NCBI GenBank assembly: GCA_014885115.2
Contig: WKLE02004122.1
Span: forward strand, 1-10,692
Direction of reading: 5' to 3'
DNA length: 10,692 nt
From: Asterionellopsis glacialis
Taxonomy: Eukaryota > Bacillariophyta > Plagiogrammaphyceae > Rhaphoneidales > Asterionellopsidaceae
Shown here piece after piece: positions 1 to 7,565 of the stretch; position 1 is the first letter of the stretch; the number at the start of each line of letters is the position of its first letter. The position numbers and the translations under genes are program-made. The notes under the pieces were generated by a model. It worked only from the letters and a program-made list of their open reading frames with translations. It was not told the DNA's origin and searched no databases.

Positions 1-2152
1 CATTCCTAACTCAGGGGATAGGTTTAATAGATCAATACTACCTGTAATTTTTTTCACATTACATTTTTTTCCAAATATGTTTCTATCTTATTTTGCAAAG
101 TCTTGATGTTATCAACAGAATAGGAATATCTTAATCCATCTTCATGGACAAATTGTGCAAGTTTGTCATGGCCATGGTTATGCTAACAGCTAGCCAAGCT
201 ATCATACACACATAATTTTAATTTTCCTTGTTGATGCTTGACTTTGGGTCTCGGAGGTGGAATCCATCTACCTGGTAATGGTTCCTGAGGTCCAACAATG
301 TTTTTATTGGACCCTGCTGGCAGATGGATGGACTTATGGGGAATTGCCTTGATGTGATTTTGTATACTCTTCAATACAAAGCATTCTACCCACTCTGTAT
401 TAAGAAGATGTTCTTCTCCGTCTTGTAATGCTCCCATCCAATAGGCTGCTATGGTTGTGCATCTTGTATTGTTTCCTTTCAGAATTTGTTTTTTAGGGAT
501 ATACTTGAGGCTAACTATTTGTTCACCACATTGAAATTTTGTTTCACTTTCTAGTTCATTAATTTTTCTGTTGTCTGACCTTCAAGTCCGTGGAGCATCT
601 GGATCTCTCAATGAATCAATTTTGTTCATAAAAGCTATATGAAACTGATCTAGATTTCTATACTCTGGTTTTCTATCCTCACAAAATCTTGATTGGTCAT
701 TTCTGTAAGCTTCCCATTGAGCATCAAAATATCTTTGTGCAACAATTGGAAATAGTTCCAAAAAATTATAATTTCTCCCTTTTTCCTGCATCCATTGCAG
801 CCTTCTCAGCTTTTGCACACTAGTTTTTCAAGGTTTTATCAGCAATATTATATTGTGGAGTTTTTTTGTATTTCTTTTCTTTCTTTTTTCCTTGTCAGCT
901 TGATGTTGAGCTCTCAAGGCTTCCAATTCTTGAGCTGTTAATCTTGCTGGTGCTTTAATTGGGGGGGGTCACAATTCTTTCCCCAGTATTCAATAATTCC
1001 TTGACTTCATTTACAATTCTGGTTGGTTTGTAGTCATCTAAATATTGTTTGCAAGACAGGGCTGGTATTTCTTCTTCGGGTTGTTCTGGAGCTTGTACAT
1101 CTGTTGAAATGTACATTTTTTTTATCTTGATTTTCAGTCACATTCTTCATTTCTTCTTGTTCTTTCTTCAATCTTCTTTGTTCTAACCATCTCCATGGTA
1201 TTTTTTTACTCTCATCTAATTCAATACCATCACCTAATGTTTTTTTGTACTCATTTCTTACGTTGTACAGATTTTCTTCAACTTCTTCATCATCCCAACC
1301 ATGAGATGTGATAGGACCTAAGAAAATGCATTTCTTGGTTTCTTTAGTTATTGAATTGAGGACAGAGGTATAAAACTAAACTATGGCATCATTCAATCAA
1401 GTATTTCTATGTAGATATGGTCCATCACTTGTAAAGAGACCTGGTGCATAATGACTGGCCCTTGGTGATGCTAATAATTTGTCAATCATTGCAGTTTGCA
1501 TGTCTTCCTCTTCTTGACAATACTCTTTTGGAATATCAACAAATTGATGAAGATCTTCAGGACCAATCCAGGGGGACACGTCTTGAAATAGGCTTGAAAG
1601 TTTCCACTGTCTCAACTGACAATTTCATGAATTTCTCTACAGCATGTATTTTCTTAAATTTATCATTGACTTCAACACCAGTTCCTTTTCTTCTAGAGTC
1701 ATAAACAGTTGTTACATTTCTATTTGCATTGGAATAATACTTCTCATCTTTTTGACTAGGTCCTTTTCCATACAACAAGACCAACACAGTATAAAAAAAC
1801 AGGTAGTGCTTGTATTTTCTCTATCAAATATCCATTTGGTACATTGTGGATGAACTGGATTTTTGCATTCAGTGCATTTACATACATGTTTGTTGTAGAT
1901 AAAATGCTTGTACTGGAAACATACCACTGGAAATTCCTTGGGGTATCCACCACCTTTTCTTGCATTGCAACACATGGGTTCAAGACAGTTTTCATCACAT
2001 CTTTTGCATACAGCCAAGTAAGGATGTGTATCTTCATACTGAACAGAAAATTTATAGGCCCATCGTGCTACTACTTTGTCCTGAGATATCATTCTTCTGG
2101 AACAAGCACCATGTTGTGGTTTTCTACAATAACAACAACACCAGTATGATCT
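1..2152 (-). pseudogene. Module C: Cys-rich zinc-finger-like protein with C-terminal cysteine-peptidase-like block, degenerate, 3' end outside window
   Basis: I do not recognise a named family. Read on the minus strand, the protein opens (2152-1770) with a Cys/His-rich domain: WCCCYCRKPQHGAC, then CKRCDENCLEPMCC, then CKCTECKNPVHPQC, then CWSCC. This spacing suggests several zinc sites, partly like a PHD or RING cross-brace. A Lys/Glu-rich middle follows (1318-840), with WLEQRRLKKEQEEMK and LTAQELEALRAQHQADK, probably coiled coil. The last part (830-64) is one frame and contains ELFPIVAQRYFDAQWEAYR, LQDGEEHLLNTEWVECF and CVYDSLASC; the last resembles the Cys-helix of papain-fold peptidases. 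Frame changes fall near 1770, near 1615, at T8 1116-1123, at G8 961-968 and at T7 64-70. In-frame stops are TGA 1397-1399, TAG 1376-1378, TGA 828-830, TGA 582-584 and TAG 183-185. After the T7 run the frame stays open past position 1. It lies directly behind module B in the same orientation. Start and function are uncertain; the peptidase idea is inference. Confidence 0.55.
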
Positions 2153-2159
2153 CTACTGC

Positions 2160-3617
2160 CAGCAATGTTACGTTGAATACAAGTGAGCTGCTCTCCTGTA
2201 CCCTCGTTTATTTGAATATTCCCATTATTAATGTTCTCATTGTCAGAAGACTTGTCCTCACTGTTTTCTGGACTCTGAACTGGTGATGGTCTTGACCTCC
2301 TGCTTGCCCACTGCAGCTTTAGCCCTACAACCATCGATTTCAATGCCTCTTCTCCATTTATTTTCTTGTACATGCATATTGTTTGGAAGTGTTTTTTTGT
2401 CCATCACTAGATAGGTACACTGGAAGCACGTAGTTCTCTAACGTTTTTGAATAGGTTTCTCACTTGTTCCTTTTTTCTGTTGGTTTTTGCTGTTCCTCCT
2501 TTTGTTTTTCCTTTGCCTTTTTCTTTACATCTTTGTACAGATTTTTATCCAATCTCACATGTCCTCTCTTAAAGTATAATCCAGCTGTGATTTTTTTTAC
2601 CTCTCCTCTTGTTCTGTTAACTGGTGCCCCTCTGGATGATTTAACAATACCCAATTGAGAGCCCCCCATCCATGCTCTGCAATTGCTTTCTTGTTTGTTC
2701 TTTCATTGCCAAAACATTTAGGACATGCTTTATTGATTGGAGGGATCACAAACTCCTTACACAACCTCATAGGCCTACCTCTCTTTGCCAGAAAATCCAT
2801 TAACAACTCCTTAAGTTCCATTAGAAGCATCTTGAGTGTACCATTCTGGTCACTACTGTCACCAACCTGCCAGTAACTTGTACCATAAGGAAGACCCATA
2901 CACACTGCTTGCTCACTTTCCTTTTTTGTTAGTATGTACTCTAAAAACTGTAATTGAAAACAGCTTCCATGGCCATCACAAAGTATGAAAGGTATTGGCC
3001 CACCATCTTCTCATACATATACCCCAAGTTCATCCAATATTTTTAAAATTTCTGGCAGAATTTCACTATTGATCCCACCAGTTTCACTAGACAATTTCTG
3101 ACACGGAATATCTTTGCCTCTGAAAGAACATACTGGTCCATAGGGAAACCATTTGCCAGGGCCTATATTTTTTATATATATTCAGCATCATTGTCATCCA
3201 ATATCTCTGTTGCCATTACATCAATATTGGATACACACAAACAAGACAGTTCCTTTCCTGCAAAGATTACAACACACATAACAGCCTCTCCAGTTCTGGC
3301 AGTCAGGCCCAACATTGTAAAATGTGAGTCAGTTGTGGAAATTTGTTTTTGGCAGTTGAACCTTTCTTAACCATGTGTTTCTCACCACCCTTATTTCCAT
3401 CCTTTTTTTGGTCTGTATTATTACCAACTTCATAAAAAAAAGGATCCATTCTGGGTGTGTTATCTTGGCTGTAACAGGACAATCATATGCCTCTTCTTTA
3501 CTTACAACCACATTTCCCTCTTTATCCATAGTACATGCTAGTGACAAATAGTGGTGAACATTGTGGCACACTGGTTGTAGTAGTTGTCCAAGAGGGTGAT
3601 AGCTTGAACAAATACTT
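2160..3617 (-). pseudogene. Module B: DDE superfamily (DDE-1/CENP-B-like) transposase, frameshifted and inactive
   Basis: A cut-and-paste transposase would bind element ends and cleave DNA with a DDE/D metal site. Blocks in order on the minus strand: DKEGNVVVSKEEAYD then ITHPEWILF (3526-3442); EVGNNTDQKKDGNKGGEKH (3431-3375); TDSHFTMLGLTARTGEAV then MCVVIFAGKEL (3333-3245); KWFPYGPVCSF (about 3157-3123); PFILCDGHGS, with the second catalytic Asp at 2975-2977; GLPYGTSYWQVGDSSDQNG, with the third acidic region at about 2843-2860; then AIAEHGWGALN (about 2690-2658). A basic tail and a GEEALKSM/SRPSPVQSPENSED tail (to about 2240) follow, as I remember for diatom members of this family. The reading frame changes at A8 3434-3441, near 3333, at the A6-equivalent run 3168-3173, near 2640 and near 2460, and TGA 3011-3013 is in frame. 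The first Asp codon is lost. The N-terminus before about 3617 is missing or merges into module A. Family assignment is good; boundaries are approximate. Confidence 0.75.
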
Positions 3618-5054
3618 GGCTTGGTTGTCTTCTTGTTCCTTTTCCATTGTTTTACAATGGCTATCATAAAATTCATTTTCACTCTCCCTGTATCCATTAA
3701 AGACAACAATTTGCTTATGTTGCTTAGCATCTTCACTCAAAGCTTGCAACTTATGTTTACCATTCCACTGAGGCCAGCACTTTTTGGTTAAACTTGTAAT
3801 GTAGACTCTGTCAAACAGTTCAATTTCCTTTCTGTCTTTGATAACTTCAAAAATAAGGCTGTTGTATTTTAAGAGGCCTGCAGTAGACCATCAATCAAAA
3901 CTTGTATTGCCTTCACATTGATCTTTGGTATAGCATGCTTTGACTTTCCTTGGATTAGGTGGATTATGTTGGAATATAAATTCCCTTCTTTTCCAACTAT
4001 TTAAAAGCAACAATAATGCAAATGCCTTATCTGATGCTTACACTAACTTACTGATGGGCTCATTCTGCCTAATAAGACATTTCCATTTGGACTTACCAAC
4101 AACTCACCTCAAAATACAATCATAAAAAAAATAGTAGACATTATTTTGATTGTTTCATTTTGTCATAATATCCTGTAGGTCTACATCATGATTGGTATCT
4201 TAAAATAACATCACATAAATATTAGTTAGAAATTATTTAATATCTTTGACCTAAAGAACCTTGTCCTGCAAATATTACTTACCAACTAATTGGGTACTTG
4301 TTATTAATAATTTATGATGTTGGCCCTAATTTTCACTAGTAGTAACCTTCATGCTCTTGTCTGTAAGGTTGTTGTCAAAAGTATCATCAATGTCTTCATC
4401 ATCTGAATAGTCAAAAATAATACTATCAGAATTGTGAGTTTCATTATTATTAGCTTTGCTGCTTTGGCTCACCTTATTGCTGCAAGTATATGCCACTGCA
4501 TTCATGTTAGCTGCATTTACTTGAAACATAGCAACAACAACCTTTTGAATAGCATTGTTAACATCATTATGTCTAGTAGCTATGGCATTTTTTACTACAC
4601 CTTTGTAGGTGTTCCAAAACATCCACTTGTCTTCAGGTGCTATTGGAAACATTTCTAACACTTTATTACCAATACTGTTAGGTTGATCTAAGTCATCAAG
4701 TTCTTCCTGTGAAGTAATAAACTTGATTTCCCTAAAAAGTTCACACTTGACTTTCCTTACTATGTCTTTAGACAAATTAGGGCAACATTGGTAGGAACTT
4801 ACATTTTTGGCATGGGTAGTGGCTTGCTGCTACTGGGTCCTTAGTTCTTGGTTGATATTTTTTAAATGTTCTATCTGCTTTAGTAATTGCTGGTATTTTA
4901 GTACATCTTTAGACAAACTAATGGATGATGAGTTAGTAGGAGTTCTAGTTGATTCTATATCATGTGTATGCTCTGTTGGTGGAGTTACATACAATTCTGC
5001 TAAATTATTTTGCCTGTACCTAACTGGCAATTTTTTACTTAATGATTTCGCCAT
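3615..5054 (-). pseudogene. Module A: repeat-family protein of unknown function, one intron, six in-frame stops
   Basis: The start at 5054-5052 is chosen because ACCATGG is a near-ideal Kozak context and the upstream translation is low complexity. One frame runs the whole length once an 84-nt intron (4199-4282) is removed. Features in order: a polar N-terminus; a short heptad-like helix (VLKYQQLLKQIEHLKNINQE); a conserved-looking block with ELFREIKFITSQEELDDL, PNSIGNKVLEMF and WNTYKGVVKNAI; an acidic DYSDDEDIDDTFD stretch; then after the intron VVGKSKWKCLIRQNEPISKL, SDKAFALLLLLNSW, WSTAGLLKYNSLIFEVIKDR and LFDRVYITSLTKKCW. I recall this two-half architecture from repeated hypothetical proteins in diatoms; its function is unknown to me. 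Stops are TAG 4830-4832, TAG 4326-4328, TGA 4155-4157, TGA 4104-4106, TAA 4038-4040 and TGA 3891-3893. Decay here is by nonsense changes, not frameshifts, unlike modules B and C. The 3' end blends into module B around 3615. Confidence 0.6.
4199..4282 (-). other. Candidate spliceosomal intron (84 nt, phase 1) in module A
   Basis: On the minus strand the segment begins G|GTAAGT, contains CTAAC (4229-4225) with the branch A 27 nt from the 3' end, and ends TTATTTTAAG|AT. It is 84 nt long and contains four in-frame stops. Removing it keeps the frame and joins ...TQLV to DTNHDVDLQDIM through a GAT codon. Donor, branch site and acceptor all fit a short spliceosomal intron. Splicing itself is inferred. 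Confidence 0.6.
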
Positions 5055-5281
5055 GGTGTAATTTTTTTTGGTTGAGTTCTTTCCATAGGTCTGGATTGTG
5101 AATGAATTTTTTTTAATCATTTTGAAAAATATCCAACTACCAAATAGTAAAAAAGTGGCACACTGGTACAATATGTATGTTAAAAATTTGTGTAAGTAAA
5201 ATATACTGCTAAATTGTACCAATAATGGCCAATTCAAAATTCTGTAGCTTCTACCATGGATTTTGCATGCCTGTGTATTAT

Positions 5282-5332
5282 CCCTGCTTTATGTAGGGAT
5301 ATGCACGATAACTCCCTGCAATTTGTAGTAGG
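5282..5332. repeat. Hairpin-forming repeat, copy 1
   Basis: CCCTGCTTTATGTAGGG (imperfect hairpin), then ATGCACGATAA, then a second CCCTGCA arm. It matches 5406-5454 over about 47 positions with roughly nine differences by eye. It lies about 230 nt upstream of the module A start codon. Confidence 0.6.
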
Positions 5333-5389
5333 TGGAATTACAAGGCTGCCTGCCCATTGTGTAGAAACTCTCAGGGTTCAGGCAAACTT

Positions 5390-5454
5390 ACCTGTTTTAT
5401 GCAGGACCTGCTTTATGCAGGAATGTGCACAATAATTCCCTGCATTTTACAGGG
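5390..5454. repeat. Tandem 16-mer hairpins plus copy 2 of the hairpin repeat
   Basis: ACCTGTTTTATGCAGG (5390-5405) is followed directly by ACCTGCTTTATGCAGG (5406-5421), with one difference. Each folds as a 5-bp stem with a TTTAT loop (perfect in the second copy, one mismatch in the first). Then come GTGCACAATAAT and CCCTGCATTTTACAGGG, another hairpin with a CCCTG/CAGGG stem. The second 16-mer and what follows repeat 5282-5332. Confidence 0.65.
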
Positions 5455-5555
5455 ATTATTTGCTCCATGAAATTTGCACAGATTTTTCTCTGTGCACATT
5501 CTGTGCAGGGCTGCACATTTATGCACAATAATATTGCATGCAGACTTGCACATAT
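5425..5555. repeat. Cluster of six TGCACA motifs
   Basis: TGCACA occurs six times in about 130 bp, in the contexts gTGCACAataat, tTGCACAgat, gTGCACAttc, cTGCACAttt, aTGCACAataat and tTGCACAtat. TGCACAATAAT occurs twice. It is continuous with the hairpin repeats on its left. A protein-binding array, such as subterminal transposase sites or a promoter array for module A, is possible but not shown. Confidence 0.5.
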
Positions 5556-6180
5556 TAGCACACAATGTTGATCTTGCTGGCTCCATGATCCTGGTAAGGT
5601 TTTACCTAGGATCCTACACATTTTTTTCTTTTGCATTTCCTTTGAACAAAAGCACTGAAAGAAACAACAGCAAAAGCAAAAGCTTTGGTAATGACAGTTG
5701 GAGTCCTGTTAGTGGTGTTTACTTAAATGCCATTCTGAGCATCCCACCAAGAAAACAAAATAGGTAAGTAAGTGATGTGTTCACTACATGCATCATAGCA
5801 GGATGTGCACATGGTTCATGTGTGATCATGTTCTGGTGTTCTTTGTTTTTGGCTGCCTTTTTTTGGCTGCTTTTTTTCTAGCACATAGGATCCTATGCAG
5901 AGCGGTGCTACCATCACTCATCACTCAAGAAACTCACATTATTTTGTTTATCTGAAAAAAAATTTGACAGCAGCCACAGCAATGCAACCAAACTGCATCA
6001 ACTTTCTTGTTTACCTCAAGAGCCAAGTCTTCAAGGATCAAGAAAAATCAAGATCACAAACAAGCAGTCTTTTTGTTCTTGTGCTCTAACCCAGAGTCCA
6101 ATTTTTGGCCCTCTATGCATCTCTCCCACACTAGAGGCTACCCAATTTTTGTTCCAAGTTGAGATCACTGTTTTGCAGGG
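5555..6180. other. Region without a supportable gene
   Basis: Both strands give only short, composition-biased frames (5474-5767 and 5895-6089 on plus) with no recognisable motif. Small structures are present: the imperfect palindrome GATCCTGGTAA/TTACCTAGGATC near 5587-5613, the decamer TAGGATCCTA at about 5607-5616 and again inside the 14-nt perfect palindrome CATAGGATCCTATG at 5884-5897, two GGCTGC words each next to a T7 run (about 5850-5878), and a GTAAGT donor-like site near 5764. This is the left flank of the LTR element. Confidence 0.5.
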
Positions 6181-6185
6181 GGTGC
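6181..6185. repeat. Target-site duplication, left copy (GGTGC)
   Basis: GGTGC immediately precedes the left LTR and is repeated exactly after the right LTR at 9293-9297. Five base pairs is the usual duplication size for Ty3/Gypsy-type integrases, and it fixes both element ends to the base. Confidence 0.9.
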
Positions 6186-6683
6186 TGCACTATGTTGGTA
6201 GCAATATTGAAAAGTAAGGTGACAATGTGAAAATAGATTAAAGTTTGTTAGAGTGAGTAAATTATGAGCTATTTTAACTAGTTCTTGCTAAAAATACCTG
6301 ACAATTCACCAATTTGTCTTCTTGACCCAATTGCAGTACGGGATCCCATGGCGGATCTACTTAGAGTTTGGATTCCAACAGAGTTTGGTTTTAACATGTG
6401 AACCAAACTCCCCTAGGCAGCCAATCAGAGGGTGCCGGGCTGGCATGTCATCATGTTCCGGCATGACGCATCATGCTTTTGCTGCGGAGTGGATTTTGAT
6501 ACACTTCGCTTGTGAAGTCAGCATTTGCATGAACGCGGCGCATCACTGCACGTTCATGTCTGTCTGCTTGATGATGTCATCACATCATCTCGTCTGTCCT
6601 AGTCCATGATGTCATCGCATCACGGTACATCCATACTACGGTTGATTGACATATCGCGCCAGTCTCACAACTCACCTACTGCA
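6186..6683 (-). repeat. LTR, left copy (3' LTR of the minus-strand element)
   Basis: 498 bp, aligning to 8795-9292 without any gap. Starts TGCACTATG and ends CTACTGCA. By hand count the copies differ at about 48 positions, about 43 of them transitions. It contains two TGATGTCATC words (6572-6581 and 6607-6616), which are CRE/bZIP-like, but no certain TATA box. Confidence 0.92.
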
Positions 6684-6694
6684 CTCACCCCCAT
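6684..6694 (-). other. Polypurine tract candidate
   Basis: Read on the minus strand, ATGGGGGTGAG abuts the inner edge of the 3' LTR, where plus-strand DNA synthesis would be primed. Position and G-run fit; the tract is short and interrupted by T. Confidence 0.6.
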
Positions 6695-6720
6695 GTCCAG
6701 CGATCTAGTACTTAGGACAT

Positions 6721-7038
6721 TTATGCAGTAGCGGCAGTGTGGTAAGGCTTAAAACAACAAATATTGAGTCTGTTGAGTACTGGTCCACGTTGTATTGTTA
6801 TGGTACCATTGCAGTGTACTTGATGAATGACAAATGGTCCATTGCGTGGTTGTTCGTATTTACATGGGTTGGACTTTTCATTTTCTAGTAGGGCCTTATC
6901 GCCTACTTTCCAATTGTGTTCAATTCTCTCTACCTATATCTTGTCCATACAACTAGTGGCTTTGCATACTTGTCTAGGCTTGGTCAGTTCCTGTAGCATA
7001 CTGTACAATTCCTCGATCTCATAATCAGTCAATTTCAT
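6721..7038 (-). pseudogene. Post-protease linker fused by deletion to integrase C-terminal domain remnant
   Basis: One frame from 7038 to TAA 6721-6723 with an in-frame TAG at 6934-6936. Upstream of the stop the text (MKLTDYEIEELYSMLQELTK, then VCKATSCMDKI) looks like the segment that follows protease in Ty3/Gypsy polyproteins. Downstream it reads IEHNWKVGDKALLENEK, GPFVIHQVHCNGTITIQRG and NRLNICCFKPYH, the SH3-like C-terminal domain of integrase with its usual VGDKxLL and NGT pattern. The switch between them at about 6935-6940 marks the deletion junction. The frame differs by one base from the preceding protease frame, so a frameshift sits near 7040. Not functional: no HHCC finger and no DDE core of integrase is present. 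Confidence 0.72.
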
Positions 7039-7565
7039 TGGGAGTTCTGCGGGACTTCTGTGTCCTCCCAAGTCATTATGCGCTGTTTATAGTCAAGTAT
7101 CATACCTAGTTCTTCTAGGAGCTTGCATCTGATTATCATATTGTATGATTGTTGACCTTCTGTCTTGTGGACATGACATTCCCATTCAATGGCCTTCTGC
7201 TCATCAAATTCAGGCAATTTGAATATTGCACTGACCTTTTGATTGGTTGAAAATTTTCTGCCCTTAGTCTTCCAGAGTAACTTGGGTGCAGGTTTACATT
7301 TAAGCTTTTCACAAAATTTCTTGTTTACTATTGTAGCTGAAGTACCAGAATCTAAAAGCACTTTAAGTGGTTTGGTTTTCTGCCTCTGTCCTTTGCATAC
7401 TTGCATTAACACCACTGTTACTGGATGAGTATGTCTATTCTTGGACCGTTTTCTTGGACTATGCAAGTCCCAGAAAGTATAGCAAGACAGATGATTAGGC
7501 ATGTCGTAGTTAAATAATTGGTTTTCTATGTTATTTGCTACATTATTTGCTACAGGGGTATTATC
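7035..7565 (-). pseudogene. Retropepsin-like aspartic protease domain of gag-pro
   Basis: This protease would cleave the Gag-Pol polyprotein in the virus-like particle and acts as a homodimer. The active-site motif is VLLDSGTSATIV, with the catalytic Asp codon at 7350-7352; D-S-G replaces the more common D-T-G and is still a valid active-site form. The C-terminal hydrophobic strand and helix are visible as YNMIIRCKLLEELGMILDY, where many homologues have IIGRDLL, so the usual Gly is replaced. It is in the same frame as gag but separated by TGA 7566-7568, and it ends at TGA 7035-7037 just after MTWEDTEVP, where a frameshift moves the reading to the next segment. Domain call is firm; the break makes it a pseudogene. 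Confidence 0.8.

Noticed and set aside
1444..2286. Plus-strand hydrophobic frames (1444-1704, 1644-1853, 1844-2149, 1960-2286) as membrane proteins
   Set aside because: They are antisense shadows of module C; their hydrophobicity comes from the complement of Lys/Glu/Asn-rich codons.
4038..4832. A reassigned stop codon or programmed readthrough in module A
   Set aside because: All three stop codons occur inside the frame and neighbouring modules also carry frameshifts. Ordinary pseudogene decay explains it more simply.
4830..5237. Start of module A at 5237 rather than 5054
   Set aside because: The extra N-terminal text is Phe/Leu/Ile-rich AT noise, whereas 5054 has an ACCATGG context.
6322..6609. 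95-codon plus-strand frame in the left LTR, repeated at 8931-9218
   Set aside because: Present in both copies only because the LTRs are repeats, on the strand opposite to the element's genes. Its translation lacks motifs, and gap-free LTR divergence explains why it stayed open.
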